The notes beneath the pieces were generated by a model. It was given only the letters and a program-made list of their open reading frames with translations, made no database searches and was not told the origin of the DNA. Of a stretch of 64,000 nt of DNA, positions 16,126-24,759 are shown in pieces (within the stretch, counting starts at the first letter, position 1; each line of letters starts with the position of its first letter). The position numbers and the translations under genes are program-made. Location of the stretch: assembly GCF_018861755.1 (NCBI RefSeq), contig NZ_JAHLEF010000019.1, positions 24,113 to 88,112 on the forward strand, given 5' to 3'. This DNA comes from Clostridium sp. CF012 (GTDB taxonomy: Bacteria > Bacillota > Clostridia > Clostridiales > Clostridiaceae).

Positions 16126-18501
16126 TTAACAGTCACATCCACCAAAGGATTGATCTGTTCTTCCGATTATCTCATCTTGAAGCACCTTATCTAGGTTATT
16201 AAAGTAATCACTGTATCCTGCAACTCTTACTATTAAATCATTATAGTCGTCAGGATTTTTTTGTGCAGCCAGTAGAATATCACTACTTACAATATTAAAT
16301 TGAATATGATGACCATCTAATCTAAAATATGATCTTACCAAATTTGATAAATTATTTAAGCCATCTTCACCTTCTACAACAGCTGGCGTAAATTTTTGAT
16401 TGAGTAATGTTCCTCCAGTTTTTAAGTGATCCATTTTTGCTGCAGATTTAAGAACTGCAGTTGGTCCATTTACATCAGCACCTTTGTCAGGAGAAATACC
16501 TTCAGATACAGGCATAAAAGCTTTTCTTCCATTAGGAGTAGCTCCAATAACTGAACCAAAGTAAACGTGACAGGTGGTAGGAAGCATATCTATTCTATAT
16601 TCTCCACCTTTTCCATTCTTTCTTCCAGTTACTTCGTTATAGTAGGAATTAAATATTTCTCTCATAACGTCATCAGCATAATCATCATCATTACCGTATT
16701 TTGGAGTTTTGCCTTTTAAAAGCTTTAAAATATCTTCATGCCCTTTAAAGTCAGTCTTCATTGCTTCCATTAATTCATTCATAGTAATGTTTTTATCTTC
16801 AAATACATGTTTTTTTATAGCTGTAAAGGCATCAGTAATTGTGCCAATCCCAACACCTTGAATGTAGTTGGTATTGTATCTTGCACCTCCTGCATTATAA
16901 TCTTTTCCTTTTGAAATGCAATCACTGGTTAATACTGAAAGGAAAGGTTCTGGCATAAGTGTTGCATATAATCTTTCAATAACTCTATTTCCTCTCATTT
17001 TTATATCTATAAAGTGCTTCAATTGTTTTTTATACGCCTCAAATAATTCGTCATATGTTTCAAATTCTGAGGCTTCTCCAGTTTCAATACCTAATCTTTT
17101 TCCGGTCATTAAATCAGTTCCATTGTTAAGTGTAATTTCCATTACTTTAGGTAGGTTAAAGTAGCCTGTTAAAATATAAGCTTCTTTTCCAAAAGCACCT
17201 GCTTCAACGCATCCACTAGTACCTCCACATCTTGCATCCTCAAGGGTCTTGCCTGCATTAACAAGCTCTTGAATAACTGCATCAGCATTAAACATTGAGG
17301 GCTGACCTAAGCCTTTTCGGGATATAGCGCAAGCTGCTTTTACAAACTTTTGCGGACTTTTCTTGCTTATTTGTACATTTGAGCTTGGCTGCAAAAGCTG
17401 CATTTCATCTACTACATGAAGTAGAAGGTAACTTACAGCATTGACTCCATCTAGGCCGTCTGCTTTAACTCCACCAATATTTATATTTGCAAAGTCAGTA
17501 TAGGTTCCACTTTCCTTTAATGTTATACCAACTTTAGGGGGTGCAGGTTGATTGTTAAACTTCACCCAAAAGCATTCTAAGAATTCTATAGCCTCTTCGC
17601 GAGTTAATTCTCCATTTTCAATTTCCACCTCATAAAAAGGGTTTAAATGTTGGTCAAGTCTTCCAGGGTTGTATGCATCCCAAGGGTTTAGCTCAGATAT
17701 AACACAGATGTGAGCAAACCAATACATTTGAAGAGCTTCTCTAAAGTTTCTTGGTGCATGTGCAGGAACATGGCTGCAAATTTCAGCTATTTCCAAAAGT
17801 TCTTTTTTTCTTATTTGATCTGTTTCCTTTTGTGCAAGCTCCCTTGCATAGTCGCTGTAACGCTGTCCTAAAATAATCACTGAGTCACAAGCTATATCCA
17901 TTGCTTCCAATTGGTTTTTTTTATCAAGAGCTTCATCATCATCATAAAAGTCTAGCTTCGAAATAGCTTCAGCTATATCAACTTTAAAATCCAAAAAACC
18001 CCTTTTAAATATTTTATCATCGCCACTTGTATGACCTGGTCCTCTTTGCTCCATAAATTCTGTAAATATTCCTGCTTCATAGCAGTCTTTCCACTGCTCA
18101 GTCATATTTTCAAGTATTCTGTATCTCATGGATTTCTTTTCCCAAGCGGGTATGATTAAATCCTCTTGAATCTTTCTGCTTTGCGCGTCAACCTTAAAGG
18201 ATATTCGCTCCCTAGCATCCATAACATCAAAATCATGCAAGGTATGGCAGCATAACTCTGGATAGGTGCAAGTTGAAGCAGGTGCTTCTCCTCTTTCACC
18301 AACAATTAATTCACCATCATTAATGCAAAGTTGCTTTTTTAACATAATCTCTTTTAAAGCTAATGCGCGAAGAACAGGAATTGAAACTGTGCCCTCATAT
18401 TTCTTGTAAACACCATCAACTATTATTGCTCTTTCCATAGAAATGTGAGGGATAGCAGATACACTTTGCTGCCTTAATTTTTTTACTCTTTCAGTTATCA
18501 T
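16126..18501 (-). CDS. hypD: trans-4-hydroxy-L-proline dehydratase (glycyl radical enzyme)
   Basis: 791 residues, pyruvate formate-lyase-like. The catalytic cysteine is Cys431 in GGTSGCVEAG with Glu433 two residues on, and the radical glycine is Gly762 in RVAGYSDYF. Asp275 lies in NPWDAYNPGR. From memory, the C. difficile enzyme uses Asp278, Cys434, Glu436 and Gly765, all offset by exactly three, which argues for HypD rather than a glycerol, choline or diol dehydratase. It dehydrates 4-hydroxyproline to pyrroline-5-carboxylate anaerobically. hypE is 6 bases upstream and proC 19 downstream. The ATG follows AGGAGGCTAATATATT. Not related to the hydrogenase gene hypD. Confidence 0.94.
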   Translation of the reverse strand: MITERVKKLRQQSVSAIPHISMERAIIVDGVYKKYEGTVSIPVLRALALKEIMLKKQLCINDGELIVGERGEAPASTCTYPELCCHTLHDFDVMDARERISFKVDAQSRKIQEDLIIPAWEKKSMRYRILENMTEQWKDCYEAGIFTEFMEQRGPGHTSGDDKIFKRGFLDFKVDIAEAISKLDFYDDDEALDKKNQLEAMDIACDSVIILGQRYSDYARELAQKETDQIRKKELLEIAEICSHVPAHAPRNFREALQMYWFAHICVISELNPWDAYNPGRLDQHLNPFYEVEIENGELTREEAIEFLECFWVKFNNQPAPPKVGITLKESGTYTDFANINIGGVKADGLDGVNAVSYLLLHVVDEMQLLQPSSNVQISKKSPQKFVKAACAISRKGLGQPSMFNADAVIQELVNAGKTLEDARCGGTSGCVEAGAFGKEAYILTGYFNLPKVMEITLNNGTDLMTGKRLGIETGEASEFETYDELFEAYKKQLKHFIDIKMRGNRVIERLYATLMPEPFLSVLTSDCISKGKDYNAGGARYNTNYIQGVGIGTITDAFTAIKKHVFEDKNITMNELMEAMKTDFKGHEDILKLLKGKTPKYGNDDDYADDVMREIFNSYYNEVTGRKNGKGGEYRIDMLPTTCHVYFGSVIGATPNGRKAFMPVSEGISPDKGADVNGPTAVLKSAAKMDHLKTGGTLLNQKFTPAVVEGEDGLNNLSNLVRSYFRLDGHHIQFNIVSSDILLAAQKNPDDYNDLIVRVAGYSDYFNNLDKVLQDEIIGRTDQSFGGCDC

Positions 18502-18507
18502 AATATA

Positions 18508-19410
18508 TTAGCCTCCTATCTTAATTTTTATTCCAGCACTTTTAAACTTTTCTGATATTTTATTCATAACTTCATCTGATGGCTTTTCTAAACCAGATAG
18601 TTTATATTCAATATTAAGTCTTCTATATTTATCCATTCCCATCTTGTGATAGGGAAGCAAATCTACATGTATTAAATTTATCTTTGATAGAAAATCAACT
18701 GCTGCATCAATAGTTTCATCATCATCATTTATACCAGCAATTAATGGCATTCGTATATAAATGTTACTACCTCTTTGCGAAAGTTTTTTTAGATTTTCTA
18801 AAATGATAACATTTTCCACACCCGTATATTTAATATGTTTTTCATTATTCATATGTTTAATATCAAATAGAAAAAGGTCTACGTTATCAACTATTTTTTC
18901 AAATTGTTTCCAAGATGCATAGCCGCTGGTGTCAACTGTTGTATGGATACCTTTATCTTTGCAAATTTTAAGGATATTGTATAAATAATCTGCATGCATT
19001 AATGGTTCCCCTCCAGAAAATGTTACTCCACCATTTGATTCTTCATAAAACACCTCATCCTTAATTATTTCTTTCATAAGGTTCTTAACGGTTATATCTT
19101 TTCCTACAAGTTCGCGGGCGTTGCTTAGGCAAAAATCACTGCACTTTCCACAAAGAGTACATTTGCTTTCATTAAACACAGGGAATCCTTTTACGAATTG
19201 GATGGCTTTTTCCGGGCACCTTTTGACACATGTGCCGCAGCCGGTACATCTTTCCTTAAAGAACATGATTTCAGGATTTAGATTTTGACTTTCTGGGTTA
19301 TGGCACCACCAGCAATTTAGTGGGCAGCCTTTAAAAAAAACTGTAGTACGAATTCCAGGACCATCATGAATTGAATACTTTTGGATATTGATAATAGTGG
19401 ATGATGTCAA
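18508..19410 (-). CDS. hypE: Glycyl-radical enzyme activating enzyme for HypD
   Basis: 300 residues, radical SAM. The CxxxCxxC cluster is in GCPLNCWWCH, followed by two ferredoxin-like 4Fe-4S sites (CTGCGTCVKRCP and CTLCGKCSDFCL), the standard plan of activases for this dehydratase group. SAM-binding GGE lies in VTFSGGEPLM. It abstracts hydrogen from the glycine of HypD to install the radical. The start is a TTG behind GGGAGG. It overlaps nothing but is spaced by only 6 and 16 bases from its neighbours, so it belongs to one operon with hypD. Confidence 0.94.
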   Translation of the reverse strand: MTSSTIINIQKYSIHDGPGIRTTVFFKGCPLNCWWCHNPESQNLNPEIMFFKERCTGCGTCVKRCPEKAIQFVKGFPVFNESKCTLCGKCSDFCLSNARELVGKDITVKNLMKEIIKDEVFYEESNGGVTFSGGEPLMHADYLYNILKICKDKGIHTTVDTSGYASWKQFEKIVDNVDLFLFDIKHMNNEKHIKYTGVENVIILENLKKLSQRGSNIYIRMPLIAGINDDDETIDAAVDFLSKINLIHVDLLPYHKMGMDKYRRLNIEYKLSGLEKPSDEVMNKISEKFKSAGIKIKIGG

Positions 19411-19426
19411 ATAATTCGCCTCCCGT

Positions 19427-19987
19427 TTATTTTTTGAAAAGATTTGGAGTATGGACTGTTAGTATTTTTACAGTTCTATTGGTATTGTTTGCCCAGTTAT
19501 GTTGGACATTCGAGTTGTAATGAGCACTGTCACCAGGAAATAGTTCATGTCTTTCATTGTTAATTAATAGTGTTAAAATTCCTTCTAGAACATATACAAA
19601 TTCTTCACCAATGTGCGGATATAGTGTTACTTCCTCAGTACTGTTGGTTGGAAGTATTTCAAAAATTCTTGGAAGCAAATCCTTGTTTTCAATATCATTA
19701 GTCAATTGAATTTGTATTATTTGGTTATTTTCAACTTGAAACACTTCTCTTTCATAACTGCGAATAATAAAATCCTTTTTATGTTTCGGTTCAGCTACAA
19801 AATAGGATAAGGTAACTTCCAAGGCTTTAGCAATATTCATTAGGGAATCAATGGCTACAGTTGTTAAACCTCTTTCGAGCTGTGATAAATAGCCAATGGA
19901 TAAACTAGTTTTTGCGCTTAAATCCTTTAAGGTTAATTGGTTTTTAGTTCTTAATTCTTTTATTTTTTTACCAACGTCTAAATTCAT
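19427..19987 (-). CDS. XRE-family regulator with C-terminal cupin
   Basis: 186 residues. An HTH_3 domain (about 6-60, LSIGYLSQLERGLTTVAIDS) is followed by a cupin (about 115-180, HIGEEFVYVLEGILTLLI and HYNSNVQHNWAN). This XRE-cupin type often senses an amino acid or derivative. It is the first gene of the hypE-hypD-proC operon, 16 bases before hypE, so local control by hydroxyproline or proline is a reasonable guess. The ATG at 19987 follows GAGAGG; the GTG five codons earlier overlaps that site. Confidence 0.88.
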   Translation of the reverse strand: MNLDVGKKIKELRTKNQLTLKDLSAKTSLSIGYLSQLERGLTTVAIDSLMNIAKALEVTLSYFVAEPKHKKDFIIRSYEREVFQVENNQIIQIQLTNDIENKDLLPRIFEILPTNSTEEVTLYPHIGEEFVYVLEGILTLLINNERHELFPGDSAHYNSNVQHNWANNTNRTVKILTVHTPNLFKK

Positions 19988-20002
19988 AATAATTCCTCTC
20001 AC

Positions 20003-20336
20003 TTTTCAATAATTTATTTCATTTATGTAAAATTAAAATTAAGTACTTTATTAAGAAAATAATTTAATTGTTTAATTTTTATTTGGTTTGTTATTATTAT
20101 ATCATATGAAATCGTTTATTTGTGACTTATTTTCATAGAATCTTATCTATTTTAAAAAAAATACATTTTTTTCTTGTAATATCATAGTATGCTTGTTAAT
20201 TAGTATAATATATTTTTATGTACTAATGAAATAAATTTCATAATAGTAAAAAAAGTACTTATAATTGCATCGATATAGTGTTTTTATAGTAGCTAGAATT
20301 GCTATCAAACAAGCTAATATAACCTCCAATTTTTTA
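20003..20336. promoter_or_regulatory. Divergent control region with ATGAAAT/ATTTCAT sites
   Basis: A very A/T-rich gap of about 400 bases between the hydroxyproline operon and the TrmB gene. A palindrome with 7-bp arms, ATGAAAT-AA-ATTTCAT, is at 20226-20241, and further half-sites occur near 20029 (ATTTCAT) and 20106 (ATGAAAT). These could be operator sites of the XRE-cupin regulator. Base composition makes chance matches possible. Confidence 0.35.
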
Positions 20337-20383
20337 TTGACATATTTTCATCACTATTATATGATAGTCACCATAGGTAACTA
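20337..20383 (+). promoter_or_regulatory. Sigma-A promoter with overlapping palindromic operator
   Basis: TTGACA (20337-20342) and TATGAT (20360-20365) are 17 bases apart. Right at the -10 end lies TAGTCACC-ATA-GGTAACTA (20365-20383), an inverted repeat with 7 of 8 matching pairs. Its position over the start site suggests a repressor site, most simply autoregulation by the TrmB-type protein encoded 25 bases downstream. Confidence 0.65.
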
Positions 20384-20407
20384 CTGATTTAAAGGAGAGA
20401 CTAATTT

Positions 20408-21214
20408 ATGGATAAAATAATTTTACTCTTAAAGTCACTTGAATTAAATGATTCTGAGGCAAAAGTTTATGTAGAGCTCCTAAAGAATGGTCCCTCCACG
20501 GGTTATCAAATTAGTAAAATCTCAGGGGTAGCACGGTCGAAAGTATATGCAGTTCTTGAAAACTTGGTTCGGAAAAATTTTTTAATTTGCTCAAAATCCG
20601 AAAATCCTAAATACTACACCTGTATTCCTGTAAAGGAACTCATATCAAAAAAGAAAGATAACTATAATTCCTTACTTGAAGAGATAGAAGGTGAACTTTT
20701 AGAATATGATAAAAGTATAAATATGGATTTTATTTGGCATATTAAAGGTTATAATAATATTTTTGATAAGTGCAGGGAAATTATAAAAAATACAAAAAAA
20801 GAACTTTTTATTCAAATTTGGCAGGATGATATAGATGAAGTTTTTGAAGGATTAAAATTATTAGAATCAAACAAAATTGATCCACTGGTGATTTTGTACA
20901 GTGCTGAGCATAAATACGATGTTGATTTGAACGTTTTGTATAAGCATGGATTTGAAAGTGAAAAACTTAAAGACATTCCTGGAAGATGGGTTACTATAGT
21001 GTCTGATTCAAATGAAGTATTATTTGGCTGCATAGAAAATAATAAGATATGTGAAGTTATTTGGACACAAAATTATTCTATGGTTTTTATGGCAAAGGAA
21101 TATGTGAAACATGATGCTTATTGTCTTAAACTTATAAAATCAGTCAATAATTCCGATAATGAAGAACTTAAAAAATCTGTTGGTAATATCAGAAATATTT
21201 TCGAGAAAATATAG
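20408..21214 (+). CDS. TrmB-family transcriptional regulator
   Basis: 268 residues. The N-terminal winged helix (LNDSEAKVYVELL...GYQISKISGVARSKVYAVLENLVRK split over residues 13-60) is the TrmB hallmark, and a C-terminal phospholipase D-like/sugar-binding-like domain begins near residue 105 (KKELFIQIWQDDIDEV). Bacterial relatives regulate small-molecule metabolism. It is divergent from the hydroxyproline operon and 93 bases before the ornithine-cyclodeaminase-family gene, which it likely controls. AAAGGAGAG precedes the ATG. Confidence 0.9.
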   Translation: MDKIILLLKSLELNDSEAKVYVELLKNGPSTGYQISKISGVARSKVYAVLENLVRKNFLICSKSENPKYYTCIPVKELISKKKDNYNSLLEEIEGELLEYDKSINMDFIWHIKGYNNIFDKCREIIKNTKKELFIQIWQDDIDEVFEGLKLLESNKIDPLVILYSAEHKYDVDLNVLYKHGFESEKLKDIPGRWVTIVSDSNEVLFGCIENNKICEVIWTQNYSMVFMAKEYVKHDAYCLKLIKSVNNSDNEELKKSVGNIRNIFEKI

Positions 21215-21307
21215 CTGGTTTCCAAAACTTCTACCAATATAATATAGGTCTTTTATTAATAAACATTTTTAAAGATTAGTTAAAATAAAGAACATAGGAG
21301 GTACAAA

Positions 21308-22297
21308 ATGTTATTACTTACAAAACATGATATAGAAAATATTTTCAATATGAAAAATGCAATTGATTCAGACAAAACCGCCTTTAAACTATTCTCACAG
21401 AATAAAAGTGTGGTGCCACTTAGAACAAACATTGATATTCCAAAATTTTCAGGTCAAAGCCTGTTTATGCCCGCTTATGTTGAGGACATAGATAGTATAG
21501 GGATAAAGATAGTTTCTGTATTCCCAAAGAATGTTGAAAAGGGGATACCCTCAGTACCAGCAAAAATGATACTAATGGATGGAAAAACTGGTGACGTCTG
21601 TTGCATAATGGACGGAACATATCTTACTCAATTAAGAACTGGAGCCGGTTCCGGTGCTGCCACTGATATACTTGCAGTTGAAAATGCTGAAAAAGGAGCC
21701 CTAATAGGCACTGGGGGACAAGCTGAATGCCAATTAGAAGCAATGTTAACAGTACGAAAGCTTAAATCTGTAAAAGTATTTGATATGAATTTACAGAGGG
21801 CTCAGGAGTTTTGCACAAAGATGTCTGAAAAATTTGCTGAATTTGGCACAGAAATAAGTTTTGCAAAAACAACAAGGGAAGCTATTGAAAATGCAGATAT
21901 CATAACCACTGTAACAACTTCAAAAACACCTGTTATTGATTATCAATATGTAAAAAAGGGTGCTCACATAAATGCAGTAGGTTCATACACTCCGGTTATG
22001 CAAGAAATAGATGAATATACAATAAAAAATGCGGATAAAGTATTTGTTGACTCTAAAGAAGCAGTTCTTTCAGAATCAGGAGATCTTATAATACCAATAG
22101 ATAAAGGTATTATCGATAAAAGCAGAATAGACGGAGAAATTGGGGAAGTTTTGCTAGGGAAGATTGAAGGAAGAAAAAATGATAATCAAATCACCATTTA
22201 TAAAACAGTAGGTATAGCTGTTATGGATGTTGTAACTGCATATGATATATACAACTGTGCTTTAAAAATGCACATAGGCACAGTTATAGAGATATAA
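21308..22297 (+). CDS. Ornithine cyclodeaminase / mu-crystallin family protein
   Basis: 329 residues. Conserved blocks are GIKIVSVFPKN, LTQLRTGAGSGAATD and the NAD(P) loop ALIGTGGQAECQLEAM. The family includes ornithine cyclodeaminase (ornithine to proline), alanine dehydrogenase and delta1-pyrroline-2-carboxylate/ketimine reductases, which sequence alone does not separate. Its place beside the 4-hydroxyproline operon favours a proline-forming role. A strong AGGAGGTACAAA site precedes the ATG. Confidence 0.88.
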   Translation: MLLLTKHDIENIFNMKNAIDSDKTAFKLFSQNKSVVPLRTNIDIPKFSGQSLFMPAYVEDIDSIGIKIVSVFPKNVEKGIPSVPAKMILMDGKTGDVCCIMDGTYLTQLRTGAGSGAATDILAVENAEKGALIGTGGQAECQLEAMLTVRKLKSVKVFDMNLQRAQEFCTKMSEKFAEFGTEISFAKTTREAIENADIITTVTTSKTPVIDYQYVKKGAHINAVGSYTPVMQEIDEYTIKNADKVFVDSKEAVLSESGDLIIPIDKGIIDKSRIDGEIGEVLLGKIEGRKNDNQITIYKTVGIAVMDVVTAYDIYNCALKMHIGTVIEI

Positions 22298-22365
22298 TCT
22301 ACATAATTTAATAATGAAAGGCAAATGCTATCCTATAATATAGATGATAAAAGGATGGTGTTTTT

Positions 22366-22518
22366 ATGGATAAGAAAGTAGAAAACGCTAAAAGTAAAAC
22401 TGAGCAAGCTAGGATTTTGGGTGTGAAAATACCTAAGGATGAATACTGGGGTGATTATAGCTCAAAAATCTGTGGAAGCGTCGGGGGAGCTATAAGTGAC
22501 AAGACTAAAAAAGATTAG
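22366..22518 (+). CDS. Short alpha/beta-type SASP-like protein
   Basis: 50 residues. The C-terminal part LGVKIPKDEYWGDYSSK followed by CGSVGGAIS matches the second conserved block of alpha/beta small acid-soluble spore proteins (Y-W-G-x-x-S-S-x-x-x-G-x-V-G-G). The N-terminal block with the GPR protease site is not recognisable and the protein is shorter than the usual 60-70 residues. If functional it would bind DNA in spores. AAAGGATGG precedes the ATG, and a terminator follows at 22560. Confidence 0.65.
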   Translation: MDKKVENAKSKTEQARILGVKIPKDEYWGDYSSKICGSVGGAISDKTKKD

Positions 22519-22552
22519 TAATACGGTTAAGAGGTAGTGAAGTTTCTTAATT

Positions 22553-22596
22553 AAAAACTATAAGACCAATATCAAATGATATTGGTCTTATTTTTG
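22553..22596. terminator. Bidirectional terminator
   Basis: A 15-bp perfect stem (22560-22574 with 22577-22591) has T-run on the right and A-run on the left, so it can end both the SASP-like gene and the histidine kinase gene. Confidence 0.9.
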
Positions 22597-22629
22597 TAAT
22601 CTTAAGTTGGAGTAAGCCATGCAAAAATA

Positions 22630-24600
22630 TTATGAATAAATATCTGAAAACTCAATGTTAATTGTTTGAAGTTCACTTCTTATGTTCTTATCTTCAATTG
22701 AGTCATAAGAGGCAGCTAATATTCTGTTTGGAAATTCTATTGTAAATTTACTACCTTTACCTAATTCACTTTCCAGTTTAATATTTCCACCATGTAGTTC
22801 AACAATTGATTTAACAAGACATAAACCTATACCACTTCCCTCAGCATTTCGAGATAGTGACTTGTCAACCTGCTTGAATCTTTCAAATATAACATCTAAG
22901 TAATCACTTTCAATTCCAATACCTGTATCTTTTACAGATATTTCAACACTATCAACTTTGTCGTGTATATTTACGAATATTTCGTCTCCTGCCATAGAAA
23001 ATTTAATTGCATTGGAAATAAGATTTAACATAACTCTTTCAATATTAGTGGGGTCACAAGCAATATTTTTTTCTTCTACATCAGTATCAAAAACAAGCTT
23101 TAATCCTTTATTCTCAACATATTCCGATACGGATTGAACAATGTCCTCCACCACACTAACTATGTTTTCATTGGACATATGTAACTTGAAAAAACCAGAT
23201 TCAATTTTAGATAAGTCAACTAAGTTATTAACTAGTTTTGATTGCCTATTGCAGTTTTGTGTTATAACATTAATATAATTTTCAAGCTTATCTTGATTTT
23301 CTATTATGGAATTATTTTTCATATACAATCCAAATAATTGAGTGGTACTAAAGATAACATTTAAAGGAGTTTTAATCTCATGAGAAATGTTTATGAAAAA
23401 TTCTTCCTGCATTTTTAAGTTTTTTTCCAGTTGAAGTTTAGCTCTAGTTTCTTTAGTAATATCAATTATAATTGCTATTACTTGTTGGATGTCGCCCTCT
23501 AGGCCAAGTATCGGCTGATATAAGACATTTACGAATATTTTTTCACCAAAAACAATTAACTCTTTATACTTAATATAGGATGTTTCTTTCTTCTCTTTTA
23601 TCATTTGAAAATGATAAAAAATATCAGTTTTATCAAACTCTGTAATGATATCTGTATAATTTTGTCCTTTAATAATATCAAAAGAGTTCATTTCAGGATT
23701 TAATCCTTCTATAATATTTAATGCCTTTTGATTAATGTCCGTGATACTAAAATTTGGATATGATAATCTTATAAATGGTAAATCAAGGGTATCTATAGTA
23801 TTGTGTAGAAGGTCAAATTGACTTTGAAGTATTTCTTCATGCAATACAGTTTCTGTAATATTATTCAAACATTGTATTCCTGCAATGAAATTTCCCTTAT
23901 CATCATAAATGGGAATACCATTTATATCATAAAAGGCTATACTATTATTATAAGTTTTCATGATTCTATACCCGGATATTTTCTCACCTCTTAGTATTCT
24001 AGAACCTGGCATATCATCATGATTAATTAAATTTCCGGAAATATCATAATAATTATTTTCACTAAGACTTACTCCTAGCCTACTAAAGCTATCAGATATA
24101 GAAGGGAAGATATCCCTTGCTGATTTATTTAATGTAGTGTAGTTACCATCCTTATCAAAAATGAATAATGCCTCAGATATATTTTCAATAATTGCGTTTA
24201 ACTTTTTGTTGCTCTCATATACCGTTTGTTCTAGATCCCTTTTATTACTTACATCACTGCCGGCTCCATAGATAAGTCCTTCATCCCACTCGAATTTTAT
24301 ATTCCATGAAATCCATTTGTAATTGCCATTCTTGCACATATATCTAAATTCCAAATTCACAATATCTTGTCGCTCTTTGCCAGCTAAGGATAATGCATTA
24401 TCTAGGCTAGCTTTATCCATCGGATGTATCATAGAAAATATATTTAGATCTTTTACTTCATCGTTGGTATATCCAAAAACATTATTAAAAGCTGGATTTG
24501 CATATTTAATTCTACCATTAAAAAAAGCCATACATAAAATTTGTGGAGTTAAGTTTACCATTTTTTCATAATTTTCTTTATCTAATGTTGAATTATTCAA
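22630..24600 (-). CDS. Soluble multi-PAS sensor histidine kinase (orphan)
   Basis: 656 residues without membrane spans. Three PAS regions (about 10-120, 135-255, 265-390) precede HisKA with the phospho-accepting histidine in NISHEIKTPL and an HATPase with NLISNAIKF, DTGIGI and GSGIGLCLV. I start it at TTG 24600, six bases after GGGAGGAG; a longer frame would place that ribosome site inside the gene. No response regulator lies nearby. Orphan kinases of this type often feed Spo0A in clostridia, which is inference here. Confidence 0.9.
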   Translation of the reverse strand: MNNSTLDKENYEKMVNLTPQILCMAFFNGRIKYANPAFNNVFGYTNDEVKDLNIFSMIHPMDKASLDNALSLAGKERQDIVNLEFRYMCKNGNYKWISWNIKFEWDEGLIYGAGSDVSNKRDLEQTVYESNKKLNAIIENISEALFIFDKDGNYTTLNKSARDIFPSISDSFSRLGVSLSENNYYDISGNLINHDDMPGSRILRGEKISGYRIMKTYNNSIAFYDINGIPIYDDKGNFIAGIQCLNNITETVLHEEILQSQFDLLHNTIDTLDLPFIRLSYPNFSITDINQKALNIIEGLNPEMNSFDIIKGQNYTDIITEFDKTDIFYHFQMIKEKKETSYIKYKELIVFGEKIFVNVLYQPILGLEGDIQQVIAIIIDITKETRAKLQLEKNLKMQEEFFINISHEIKTPLNVIFSTTQLFGLYMKNNSIIENQDKLENYINVITQNCNRQSKLVNNLVDLSKIESGFFKLHMSNENIVSVVEDIVQSVSEYVENKGLKLVFDTDVEEKNIACDPTNIERVMLNLISNAIKFSMAGDEIFVNIHDKVDSVEISVKDTGIGIESDYLDVIFERFKQVDKSLSRNAEGSGIGLCLVKSIVELHGGNIKLESELGKGSKFTIEFPNRILAASYDSIEDKNIRSELQTINIEFSDIYS

Positions 24601-24759
24601 TATTGGCTCCTCCCAAAGAAAAATAAAATTTATCAAATATTAAAAATAACCATATAAAGTAATTTTCGTTTAAACTTACTTTATAATTCTATCACTATTT
24701 ACCGCCTTTAGAAATAACTTTTTGAAAGTAGCAAGCCCATTTTTATACAATCTAAGCTT

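Noticed and set aside
15559..16194. Long plus-strand frame over proC
   Set aside because: A shadow of proC and the end of hypD; no ribosome site and biased composition explained by the genuine minus-strand genes.
16126..18501. Reading the glycyl radical enzyme as pyruvate formate-lyase, choline TMA-lyase or glycerol dehydratase
   Set aside because: A single active-site Cys, residue pattern Asp275/Cys431/Glu433/Gly762 and the adjacent proC point to 4-hydroxyproline dehydratase.
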